Positions 48,021 through 58,639 of a stretch of DNA of 64,000 bases are shown here, in pieces (the first letter of the stretch is position 1; each line of letters begins with the position of its first letter). Made by a program: the position numbers and the translations under genes. The notes beneath the pieces are model-generated. The model saw only the letters and a list, made by a program, of their open reading frames with translations, made no database searches and was not told the origin of the DNA. Where the stretch lies: contig NW_006921536.1 of the NCBI RefSeq assembly GCF_000340215.1, forward strand, positions 446,886-510,885, given 5' to 3'. The DNA comes from Pseudocercospora fijiensis CIRAD86 (lineage: Eukaryota > Ascomycota > Dothideomycetes > Mycosphaerellales > Mycosphaerellaceae).

Positions 48021-48299
48021 TATTAGCTAGTAACCGGCCCTATACCTATAGGCTAGTTTTTAGCCTATATAAGAGGCCTCCTTCTACAGAGTAGACAGAT
48101 TACTAACCTCGTATAGCATATTGTTTATGTTACACTTCTATAATGCCTATATTGTAGGGCTCTAGTCTTTAGCCTAAGCAACCGTCTTGTTATCCTATTA
48201 TACTAAACATAGTTGCCTATATTGCTATAGGCTATATTACCCTCGGTAGCCTATACTATTACTACTAGTAGTAGTAGTAGTATTAGTTTCCGTCCTTTA
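48021..48299 (+). repeat. Element E 5' LTR
   Basis: TATTAGCTAGTAACC...CGTCCTTTA, 279 bp; same family as 10567, 24533 and 43276. Confidence 0.9.
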
Positions 48300-48300
48300 T

Positions 48301-48322
48301 TAGAGCCGAAGGTAGGGCTATC
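48301..48322 (+). promoter_or_regulatory. Element E primer-binding site
   Basis: Begins TAGAGCCGAAGG one base after the LTR; same 22 nt as in D. Confidence 0.7.
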
Positions 48323-48975
48323 TCTTTATATCTAATAGGTTCGGGTATATTAAAGGTAGTCTCTAGGCACGAATAGCTATAACCGAAGCGAAGGCACGAT
48401 AAGAGCCTACGATACGGACGATACCGAAGTATCTTAAGAGGCCGTTACGACAAGTAGAGAAACCTCTTAACGAGGGCATCGCTTTAACCCCGAAAAGCTA
48501 CAAACCCTTAGGACTGTTATAGCTTAGGGCCTAGTCTATAACTATAGCTAGCTTCTAAGGACTCGGCTCCGGGTTAAAGACCTATTTAGTACCGCTTGCT
48601 CGAGATAAGCTACCGCCTAGCCTAAGAGAGGGAGATAGATTAATTACCTATCGACCTTAGCGGGCCCCGCTAAGACTATCTATATAATAGCAATTTCTAG
48701 ATTATAGGTTAGATGCCTAGATAGTTCCCCTATTAACCGGATAGATTGTTTCGGGATTCGCTGCCTCGTTCGGATAGTGCTTAACCTTCTACTAGAAAAA
48801 GAAGGTCCCCGCCCCCCCGCCTAGCTAAAGGAAATAACAATAGTTAGTAAAGTAGCTAGTTTCTAGGATCTAGGTATAAATAGAGATTGCAGTTCCTTCC
48901 TCCGAGCGGCTTTTATCTAAATTTACTAAATTAAAGCTCCTAGGGATATCTAGGCGACCCCTAGGAGGCTAAACT

Positions 48976-49002
48976 CTAATGCTACCCTAGGGGTAATATT
49001 AG
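48976..49002 (+). promoter_or_regulatory. Near-palindromic boundary motif, upstream of E gag
   Basis: Arms CTAATGCTACCC and GGGGTAATATTAG around a CTAG centre; homologue of 42575-42601. Confidence 0.75.
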
Positions 49003-49129
49003 AAGAAAACAGCCTAATATACTATTTTCTCGTATAGCAACATCGAAACAAACCTATAATATATACTAAAAACACTTTCCTATAGCACTTTATTTTAACT
49101 ACTTTATAACAATCGAATAAGCTCTAGCG

Positions 49130-51819
49130 AAGGCGAGCTTTACGAATTAGCGGAATCTTCGGAATCTAATAACCTACCGGACCCTATTAACGAAGAAATT
49201 AGGCGACGACTAGTTATTATAAGCGCTATCGACCTAGAGGCTATCGAGCCTTCTACGCCCGAGGCTCTCTATAATATCGTTATAAAGATAATTTAAGGGC
49301 AAACTAACCTTCTCCGTTAGAATAGGCGTCGCCCGCTAGAGCTAGGAAGTAGTAGGAACCCTTTATTCGAAGGGTAGAACGCTACGGCGCACGTAGAACG
49401 CTTTAAGGATAACTTAGCCGAGTACGGACTCGAAGAGGAGTCGGACTAGTACAAGGTCCGGTCCCTTACGAGGACTACTATTACTAAGCTTTACCGAACC
49501 CTTAGAACCCTAGTTAGCTACCTAGAAAAGGACGACAAGTCTAATACCGACTATAAGGTCTTTAAGTAGGCCTTTATAAGGGAGTATCGAGATCGCGATA
49601 GCCGTCGCATTAAAGGCAGTCGTACGTAGCTTAAGAACCTCTATATAGAGAGGCGTACCGAGGATAACGACCTAAAGGAGTATGTCCGCGAGTTTGTTAA
49701 GTTAGCGGACGGCATTAACTAGTAGGACCTCGAGAACTCTTAAAGAACGAGGCTACTCCTTAAAGGGTTGCCGTAGTCTACGGCTAAGCGTATCTTCCGT
49801 CGCTATAAGCTTAGCGAAGCTAATCCCGAGACCTTTAGGAAGCATAAAGAGGTCCTAGAGGCTATTAAGGACGATATTAATAGCTCCGCCGATGCGAAGA
49901 AGTTTATTTACGGCGAGGACCGGAATAACCTAGCTTAGGTAAAGAACGACGCCTCGGGAAGTAGAGGACCTAAGTTCCTTCCTAAGTCGTAGAGCGGTCC
50001 TAAGACCGTAACTCCTACTATTACTAAGCACTCTTAGGACGTTACGGACTTAGCTAAATCCCTAGCCTAGCTCAACCTTAATACGAAAGCACTATAACGA
50101 GTTAGGGAGGTTATTAATGCTAGTATACTAAGGGATATGCTACTAGTCTACTAGGTTTCCGATCCTAACTACCCTAAGGCCCCTTTAGTTAACGTCTACG
50201 CTATACGGAAGATCTATTCTAACTTAGATAGTAAGTGCTAGATATACGGCGGTTTTAAATATATTCAATTAGACTACTCTATCTAGAAGGAGCTTCTTAA
50301 GAGGAAGCTCGTTATATAAGTAAATAGTCGGTTCTACTATACCGATACCGGCGATAAGATTAACTTCGAGTAGGATCGTAGAGCCCCGAAGCTGCCTTAA
50401 CTTAGGAGCCTTCTAGAGAAGAAGTATAGTAGCAAGATCGAATTTAAAGATACTAGGAATAGTACCCTCGCCGCTATTACTAAACGAGAAACTTAGAAGG
50501 TTAGGGCAAAACAAGTTAAGGAGCGGAGTAGTAACAGTACTACTAAGCCTATTAAAGTCAACTTTGTGTCTTAGGACCCGGACGCAGTTACTAATATTTA
50601 CGCGGTTACTAAGAACAGTATAGATGTCTACGCTACTATAAGGTCCTAAACTTAGTCGTCCTAAACCTAGTCCTAGGGTAAGGGTAAGAGCCCGTAGAAC
50701 CCTACCCGCCCTAGTACGGTAGCCCCTACTAGGATACTTAAGAAGTAGACAGCTAATAAGGCTAAGAAACAGCGAGAATTAGTCGCTAAGACTAAGACAC
50801 TCTAGACAGCTAAAGACCGTATAACGCGAGCTAGTATAGCTACTCCGGAGGTCCTAGAGACTCTAGATATCGATATAGAGGATAATACTACCGACCTTAG
50901 TAGTACCCTAGGCCTAGCTAACCCGCCGGCCTATAAACGAAAGTTAGCCGACCTAAAGAGCTTTCGCTTTAATAGGTATATAAAGAAGTATAGTGCCGGG
51001 CCTACTAACTCTTACGATATAAAGGCAAATGCTCTCTTCTAGGCTTTATAGTTCCTAGACCTTAAGTCTAACGTATCTATAGGGGAGCTTCTAGTATACG
51101 GTTTGCCTACTAACCTGTTCTAGAGCCGGATTCCTAACGATGCTACCTTTATAAAAGACCTTATAGCCCTCCGACGCAAATAGGGGCGAGAGGACTATAT
51201 CGACGTCTCTTCCCTATAGTTCCTTCCTAAATTTTTAGGGGCCTAGGAGTTAGTAGAAGGCGAATTAGTAACCTACGAGAGCTAGGAGACTATCGATAAT
51301 GCTAACGAAGAGGGGATTAAGGAGATAGGCCGAGGGGATAATAATAATACCGACTCTGCTTCGGTTTTAGTTTCTATTAAGGCTATCCGATTTACTAGCT
51401 AACAAATCGGTCGAGTAGGACCTCCTCGACCTAAGGAACTTTACTCTATCCCTAATAATATAGACCTTTCCGTAGTTACCCGTTCCTTTGCCGTCGTTCC
51501 CGCTATCTATATTCAAGTTACTACCGGAAGCCACAGTTAGTAGTTACTAGCAATGCTTAATAATAGTTTAGAGTTACTTATTATAAGTAAGCGCTAGGCT
51601 AAATAGCTCCGACTGCTAATAAACAGAGATATTTCCCTTAGTATATAGGGAGTAAATAGGAAGGTTGCGGTAGCAGGTGCCTACTATAATACTATAGCAG
51701 ACGCTTTCGGTATATGCTTTTCCTTTACCTTCTAGATTGCCGCTAACCCGAATACGCTAATTATTCTAGGTCGTCTATAGTCTCGCATAACCTAGGGTAT
51801 CTAGCGTAACTACAACGAT
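49130..51819 (+). pseudogene. gag-pro: Element E gag-protease, truncated
   Basis: The frame matches D gag: EARLRI-type N-terminus after 49130, then THVERFKDNLAEYGL-like (49385), EYVREFVKLADGI (49680) and the zinc knuckle at 50238-50280. Its ligands read Cys, Tyr, Tyr, Tyr, more damaged than in D. Protease near 51515-51570 gives IQVTTGSHS and MLNNSLELLIISKRQAK, followed by RDISLSIQGVNRKVAVAGAY (Gln from TAG). It ends at 51819 without a stop. An N-terminal ATG is not preserved. Confidence 0.72.
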
Positions 51820-52015
51820 GTAAGAAGGGTATATTAGCAGGTAGATAGGGTAGTAGTAGGTACGAGTAGTACTCGATAAGGAGCTAGGAGGAGAGGGAGG
51901 AAGGTAGGCAAGTTAGCCTATTACTAAGCGCCAAGCCCTGCCTAAGGCATTAAGACCCTAGCTTTACTCGAGCCCGGTTACATACTAATTACATGTAACC
52001 TCTTTAGTCCTAATA
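51820..52015 (-). repeat. LTR family X, right arm (inverted)
   Basis: On the minus strand it starts TATTAGGACTAAAGAGG at 52015. It matches the left arm over 171 bp to 51845 and continues 25 bp further before meeting E. A purine-rich tract (TAGAAGGGAAGCG, minus strand) lies just before it, so it may be the 3' LTR of element H. Confidence 0.7.
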
Positions 52016-53270
52016 TACGCTTCCCTTCTAAAGGCCGCGCCCTTGTAGCCGGTCTTTGTTCTAGTCTTAACCTCCGTTACTACTAACTTAGCAGGTCTAA
52101 CAGGCCGCTTAGTCCGCGCTAAATTGAATATATAACTACCGATTATATAACTATATTAAACCTTACCTCTAATATAGCATAATGTACAACTCTAACTACG
52201 CTATCTCTATATATAATAAACTATAAAGTAATATATATCTATAAGAATTGAAGGCCTTTAACTAATTACAATACGAACGCGTCTTCCCTGCTATAATAGG
52301 TAGACGTACGAGGTATTACAGCACTGCCTCCGTTCTAAGTAATATCGTATCGAGTTCTTTGCGTCTACTCTTAAAAGACCTAGCAATGTCCGCTTCCGAG
52401 GGTTTGTCCGCTTCCGAGGGTTATTATTCTTATTGTTCGTAGTTTCGCTAGCCCTAATTAGCTAGGTTTAGTAGCCTTCAAGTGTTAATCTTATCTTATC
52501 TTTTCAAAAAATACAGCTCGTCTAGTTTCTATAGGTAAAGGCTATTATAAGTGTAGTAGTAGAGGTTCGCCTCGCTTAAAGGGTTAGATAGATCGAGGAG
52601 TAACCTATTGTCCGTAAGATCGACCCCGGCTAGCTTAGCTCTATAGTTTTTGCCCTTAGTTAGTTAGTCTATTAGTCTACTTAATCTTTTAAGCGGCTTA
52701 AAGCTTTAACTTAGCCTTAAAGTTTTAATTAAAGTTTTAATTAAAGGTGCCTTAGGCTCGTAGTATAGGTAAGGTTGTGTCTATAGGCGCAGTAATAATA
52801 GCAAGTAATGTTAATAATAGCAGCGCTAGTCGTCTTAGCGCTAACTTTACCTTCTTCTAATTTCTTTCTTTAACTAATAACAACTCGGCAACACCGTTAC
52901 TAATATAGCTATATCCTTCCTTTCTTAAACAACAATACACTCCGCAACACTGTTACTAATATAGTCGCGCCGGCCGCGCCGATTGCCTAGGCCTCGAGGC
53001 CTCGACGGAATAAGGGAATAAGAGGGGGACCTATAGGGCGCGTTAGTAAAGAGGTAGAATCCTTAAAAGAGCAGGCAATTAGTTAACGCGTCGTAGCGCG
53101 CTTGTTAACACTCGGTGCGCGTTTACTATAGTAGTATAGTCTTATTGTCCTTCGTTGCTAACAATTGCTTGCTTCTAATTAGTTAGCTAATAGTACCCTA
53201 GGGGTAGCATTGTTCTTAGGCGACATTACAGCCCTTAGCCTTCTTCTTGTTCTTTATACTAGTCTAATAC
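52016..53270 (-). other. Element H 3' non-coding region with short repeats
   Basis: No frame found. It contains an 18-bp tandem pair GTCCGCTTCCGAGGGTTT (52388-52422) and a 55-bp spaced duplication whose core is CAACAC.GTTACTAATATAG (52862-52908 and 52917-52964). It also holds the palindrome GGCCTCGAGGCC (about 52990). Confidence 0.5.
53187..53212 (-). promoter_or_regulatory. Near-palindromic boundary motif in element H
   Basis: Minus strand CAATGCTACCCC and GGGTACTATTAG, same orientation relative to pol as in D, about 70 bp past the end of the chromodomain frame. It is the only copy outside the D family. Confidence 0.65.
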
Positions 53271-53274
53271 TTAT

Positions 53275-54088
53275 CTAACAACTTAGTTATGTCTTTAAAA
53301 GAGTCTTTAGCTTCCTACGAGTCCTATTTAGGTAAATAGCCTTGCTATCTTAGCAGGTACTCCTTCTTGCCTTGCCTAGTGCGATGCTATAGGATACGTT
53401 CTATAGACTATAGCTCCTTACTATCCGCTAGTATGTCTTCGTATTCTATAGGGGCTTTATCCCCTTCGCGTAGGTAGTACGGCTTAAGGAGGGATACATA
53501 GAAGGTATTATAGATAGTGTAATAAGGTAGGAGCTATAACTAATAGGCCTATATGCCCTTAGCCTCTCGAATGCGGAATAGGCTAATATATCTTAGTGCG
53601 AGCTTGAGCCTTGTTTTGCTATTAGGTAATAGGTGTTTGCGGATGCGGAGGTTCTTTATACTAAGTATAACTATGTCGCCTTGCTTAAAGGTTATTAGTA
53701 TATAGCGCTTATCGTAGTAGGTCTTTTAGTACTCTTAAGCCTTTGTTAACTTCTCGGCTATCTTAGTATAGATTTCTCGCATCTTCTAAACCCTCTTAAT
53801 AGCCGCTAGTGTTTCGGGTACTTAACGCGCTTCCCTTTCCTTACGCTCGGCCTCGAGCGATAGTAGGTCTTATAGCATAGTAGCATTCTAGCCTATTATA
53901 GCTATATAGGGCGAGATCTTAGTTAATAAATATATACTATTATTGTATACGAATTCTATAGGCTATAGGAGGTTAACCTAATCCTCGGGGTTCTTATTAA
54001 TATAGCTACGCAGGTACTGCTATAGGGTAGCATTCTGCCTCTCTATTTGACCGTTAGTCTATAGATAGTATAGTAGGGAAACCCGGCT
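53275..54088 (-). pseudogene. pol: Element H integrase C-terminus and chromodomain
   Basis: Minus-strand frame: LLYYL-stop-TNGQIERQNATL (integrase Glu block), PIEFVYNNSIYLLTKISPYI, KMREIYTKIAEKLTKA, YYDKRYILITFKQGDIVILS, LLPYYTIYNTFYVSLLKPYY. The chromodomain is at about 53340-53285: KKEYLLR-stop-QGYLPK-stop-DS, with TAG at the conserved Trp codons. The layout equals element B but the sequences differ. Confidence 0.75.
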
Positions 54089-54419
54089 TGGCACAGGTGT
54101 ACCTACTTGTACCCTCTTCCCCTGTTTTTGTACCTTAGAATATACACACCTACCTTTATAATTAGAATACATATATACAATACAAGGAGACACAGCTACG
54201 ACAATACATAGCAAGAGAGACATAGGAAATGTACCTAATCTAGCTGCAATATAGCCCTCCCTACGTCTATTCTCTTCTTTTTAATATATATAACGCTTTC
54301 CCTTCGAAGTATATAATGCTACGCCGACCCCTCGCAGTTCACTAAGTACTAGGCCTATAGCATACAGTTCCCTATATATGTACCTCTACCTACGACCTAC
54401 TCGTCCCGCCTATATTTTC
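54089..54419 (+). repeat. Element G 5' LTR (boundaries approximate)
   Basis: The right end is set by the PBS at 54420. The left end is set by where the H integrase frame stops and a TGGCACAGGTGTACC start appears. The first 150 bp keep many CA and TG steps, so this copy is less RIP-mutated than its surroundings. Confidence 0.55.
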
Positions 54420-54441
54420 TAGAGCCGAAGATAGGGCTATC
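54420..54441 (+). promoter_or_regulatory. Element G primer-binding site
   Basis: Starts TAGAGCCGAAG and differs from the D/E site by one G/A change over 22 nt. Confidence 0.7.
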
Positions 54442-54581
54442 TTTATTCATTTGAAGGTGCAGGTATATATATAGTTAAGAAGAAACGTTTACAGCCTTCG
54501 CCTAGAGCGAGGACTATACTACTAATATAATACTACCGCTAAAGAGACCTTAATAGTATCGAGACGTCCTACTACTAATAA

Positions 54582-54637
54582 ACCGTTACCGACTTAAAGC
54601 AAAAGGAATACCGTTACCGACTTAAAGCAAAAGGAAA
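54582..54637 (+). repeat. 28-bp tandem duplication in G leader
   Basis: ACCGTTACCGACTTAAAGC plus nine further bases, two head-to-tail copies, identical over at least 27 bp. Confidence 0.85.
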
Positions 54638-54926
54638 CACTGTTTACGAATGTTACGACTCCCTACCTGTCTATAGTAGGCGGGACCTTATAAGAAACGA
54701 CCTATATAGAAAGAAACCTAAGAGCCCGCTATAAGAAACTAGAGATAGGGATACGAAGAACCCCGAAAAGTCGATAGCCCCCTATCCCTTCCGCTAATCG
54801 GCGCGAGCCTAACTTAAAACCTCCTTCCGGGCTATTACGACCCTTCCGCGGTGCCGTAATCGGCATACTGCGAGTTAATAGAAATTAATAAGAGAGGAAC
54901 AAAGGGGGCCTAGAACGGGTGTAGCA

Positions 54927-54956
54927 GGTATGCTAGCTAGCTAGCTAGGTAACATT
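54927..54956 (+). promoter_or_regulatory. G boundary motif 1, before gag
   Basis: GGTATGCTAGCTAGCTAGC followed by TAGGTAACATT. A self-complementary GCTAGC run ends in (A)ACATT. Confidence 0.7.
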
Positions 54957-55169
54957 CGCCGCCCCCTTTATTCTATATATATACGGACTACCGCCTACCC
55001 TCCCCTTACTTCGAGAACACAGACGCGATACGTACTACAAAGTACGCTATAGCCCGTCTATACTCCCTCCTTACCTTAAGTATAACTAGCAACCTGTCTA
55101 ATTTTATCGATACTGTATCCTTCCTATTTATTCTAATCGTTTATCGTCTTCTACAAATTGTTTATTCTA

Positions 55170-58100
55170 TCGACGAAATAAGCTCCTAAGAAAACAATAA
55201 CAACCCTACCCCGGCGGAGCCGCCTTTGTAGGCCCCCTCTAATACCGGTACCTACCGAGACCTACTACTAAACTTTATTCGCAACTACCTCGATACTAAC
55301 TCGGATGCCGAGAGGACTACGGCCTCGGGAAGCGATAAGGATACTAGTATAGAAAATAGAGAAGCGACTTAAGGAGGCACTGCCTAGGAGGGTAGTACTC
55401 GAGAAGTTCCCTAGTAGCTTGTCTAGGCAACCGGAGGGCTATCCCCTTAACTTCTCTAAGGTCTTCTTTAGGCCTTCTCGGACTTAAAGCCGTAGATGCC
55501 CCTCCTAGGGACCGTTAAAAACCCCCTCTTTACTAGAGAAAACGCTACTAACTTTGTTAAAAGGTTTTCTACTATCCTTAAGCGATACTATCTAAGGGCC
55601 GAAACGGCTACTACGGTAAAGCTCCTTATAGCTAATTGTGAAACTAGCATCCGACCCCGAGTTACTCGGCTCCTAGGCAGTAAGCCTCTTGCGTAGGAAG
55701 CCTTCTTAAAGAAGTTTAAGCGCGAGTTTGCTAACTAGGATGTCGCGGTTCGGCTAAACTCCCGCGAGTACCTTAAGCAGCTATACACTAGACAAACAGC
55801 TAAGAGTAATACCCTTCGCTTTTGCTAGGACTTCTATAGTATCGCTAAAGGGATACTAAGGAGGCTTCTTAATAATGTTACGAGGAGCCGTCTGTTTCTA
55901 AAGGGCTTAGGAGGTTCTATACCTACTATTATACCTCGGATCTACGAAAAATGCAGCATCTACCCTTACGATAAGGAATCCTATACCGACTTCGAATAGA
56001 TTTATCGTACTAGGTACGACCTAGCTCGTAGCCGATAGGGCTTCTCGCTCCTTACTAGTAACGACAGTAGCTATTTAAAAGAGCTACGAGAGACAGTTAA
56101 GAAAAGAATGCTAAGCACACGCCCTACCCTAGATATCTAGCGACAGGGGGTAGCCCTTAAGCTAGTTACGGACCCCGGTATCGACGACCTTATTAAGCAG
56201 TTCTAAGAACTGAAACTTTACGTCCTCTCTCGAGATAATTGGAGGGGCCCTACTATAGGTCCGGTTAATACTAATACCGATTCGTATGCCCTATAGCGCC
56301 TCTACCCCCTTTAAAGCGACAACACCCCTACAACTTAGATATATAATAACTAGTTTGTATAAGGGCTAACCTTCGACGCCTTTGCCTTTCAATCTATCCC
56401 TAGTATAGAGGGTCGCTATTACTATTACAGAGCTAAAGGCTACCTTCGTCTAAACTGTAGGCCCTACCGGTATATACAAGATCAAGGGTTCTACTACATT
56501 CGGGACCGTACGTAGTACTTCGGGCCCCTAGGTACACTATACGCTACCCTATTCCGCTTCCGTAACAGTCCTACCCTCCTAAAGCTCGCTATTATACTTC
56601 CTCTCCTTAAGGCCTATTACTAGTAGGAGATTGTTTTCCTACCTAAATTTAGAATAGAAGCCCTTCGAAAACAATTCAACTATCCTTCTTAGCAACTAAG
56701 GCGAACTGCAGCCCCTAGTGCTATAGCTTAACTAGGCCCTCGAGTTCCGACTCCTCGAGCCCTAGCTCCGATAATTCCTTCTACTCTTCCCCCTCTACCT
56801 TTAAGGTCTCCGGGAAATCCCTACGGAGGGATCGCTTTAAACGATGCTCGAAACGGCCTTCCTGCCCCTACTACTGCCCCTACTACTACTAGGCGGGTTA
56901 TACTATACTAAAGGCCCTACGATCTAGGTATAGTCGAGGAGGCCGATAAAGAGCTAGATTTTAGCGACTACGAGGCGGCTATAGTTATAGATACCCTTGC
57001 CTATACTCGTAGCTAGGATACACCGCTTAGGAATAGTCTTCCCGTTACCGCTATTACCGACACAAATCGGATCCGGAAAGCTACTACTAAGTAGAAAGGT
57101 GCTACGAAGACTAAGGGCATTCGCAACGTAGTTTAAGGGCTTAGCGTTCGCGAGGCAGAAGAAGCAATTCGTAAACAAACCTAGCCTCGAAGAACTACTT
57201 AAAGGTCCCCGAGCCTACTACCTCTAGGAGCAAGAGCCTAGTCTAAGGAAACGGTTAGTCGTAGAACCCCTGCTACTAGCCCTTCTAGTACCTACAGGCA
57301 GCCTACTGCTAAATCCTTAAATAGTAACGCTAGCCTACCTAAGGATAGTAATTAGGAAATAGATAACGTACTACCGCCTACCCCGAAGCCTACCGCTAAA
57401 GAACTATCGAAGGGAGTAAACCCTCCGAGCCGGCAGAGAGCTACGCGAAAAGAGCCTAAGACAACCAACATTATAAAGAATCTTTAGAAACACTATAAGG
57501 ACCCCGACTTTTAGGTAAAGAAATTCCTTAGTAGGAACGGTATATAGCTTAGTAATACTAAGGCCCTCGCCTACATTCCGGAGTGTTAAAAGCTCGTTAT
57601 ACGCTAGCTAAACGATAACGCGCTTGCTATAAGGATTCGGGAGCTAGAAAAGGATAAAACCGACAAGATCCCTTACTAGATTATAGAAATAGTAGGTAGG
57701 GTAGCTACCTTAGCTACTAGGAAAGGTAGACCTAGGCGGCCTAAAGACTACCCTATTCCAGTCCTTACCTCCGCCTAGGAATTCTTTACTAGCCTCGACG
57801 AGGAAGAAAGCTACGAGGAATACGAGGCCGCTAACGAAGAGGTTGTCCGGGACCCTAATTCGATTAGCCGGAGGAACAGACTTAACTACTACGCAGTACA
57901 GGTTATTTCATCCGGAGTAGATGCTCTACCTAACGAGATGCTCTATATCGACCCTAGCTAGATTTGCCTCTTATCGGTCGACGACAACTTCGCCCTTATT
58001 CCTAGTCCGTATGTTACTATTACTATTAATAGGTGCCTTAAGATCCGCGCTCTTATTAATAAAGGCTCCGAGGGGAATATACTAAACGCGAAGTTCCTAT

Positions 58101-58546
58101 AGCGAGCTAGCCTTGCTCTATTAAAGGGTCTTATTCTAAATATACGAGGAGCTAGAGGAAGGGCTAAATTTATCGGTATTAGCACTTCCGTTCCTATCTC
58201 TACCTTTAATGTCGAGTATAAAACCGACTTCCTTATTACACCCCTAGGGGATAACGACCTCCCTATTATTCTTAGTCGCCCGTAGGCTCGCAAGAACCGC
58301 CTTATCGCTCGAAACATAGACGACGGCTCCTAGGAAGGAACTATTTCTACGCGCGGGGGCCGCTCTACTACCTTTACTACCCTTACTAGCTCTAAGAATT
58401 GTATCCTACTTAAGGAGCTCCTTAGTCGCAATAATACCTAGTAGTTAAAAAACTAGGTAGCGGACGAGAAACTAGCGTCGAGTCCGCCCCTTTTTCGAAA
58501 CCGCTAGGTAGGGATATTATACGTACCGTTGCGACCTATTATTTAA
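55170..58546 (+). pseudogene. gag-pro: Element G gag-protease
   Basis: The frame is readable from about 55170; the open piece 55496-55696 contains FTRENATNFVKRFSTILKRY. Capsid-like part: KFKREFANWDVAVRL-type (Trp from TAG), KQLYTRQTAKSNTLRFC. The zinc knuckle at 56410-56452 has Tyr, Tyr, Tyr, Cys at its C-x2-C-x4-H-x4-C ligands. A long Pro/Ser/Thr-rich and charged linker follows. The protease near 58035-58110 has ALINKGSEGNILNAKFLQRA, family motif ALID.GSE.N with Asp now Asn. It ends at TAATAA, 58544. It forms a cistron separate from pol, as in D. Confidence 0.75.
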
Positions 58547-58596
58547 TAAGAAATATTGTTGCGGGGCTATATAGCAAAAAGGATAGTAACCCTAGG

Positions 58597-58626
58597 GTAT
58601 ACTAGCTAGCTAGCTAAGGTACATTG
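58597..58626 (+). promoter_or_regulatory. G boundary motif 2, between gag-protease and pol
   Basis: GTATACTAGCTAGCTAGC followed by TAAGGTACATTG, about 50 bp after the gag-protease stop. A C-rich stretch (CCGGCCCGCCCCCGC) follows. Confidence 0.75.
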
Positions 58627-58639
58627 ATTAGTCCGGTAG

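Larger units (their letters stand above)
48021..51819 (+). mobile_element. Element E: 5' fragment of the D Gypsy family
   Basis: 5' LTR, PBS, boundary motif and gag-protease colinear with D in opposite orientation, without the F insertion. It stops inside the protease region at ACGAT (51819), where D continues with AGCTCCTAGG. Pol, ORF3 and 3' LTR are missing. Confidence 0.85.
52016..54088 (-). mobile_element. Element H: 3' end of a Gypsy chromovirus
   Basis: Minus strand, from integrase core end and chromodomain (54085-53280) through a 1.2-kb 3' non-coding region to the X LTR at 52015. The 5' part was removed by the insertion of element G at about 54089. One boundary-type palindrome (53187) lies just after pol. 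Confidence 0.65.

Noticed and set aside
57958..58317. Minus-strand ORF of 119 codons
   Set aside because: Antisense shadow of the G protease region, whose sense frame has the protease motif.
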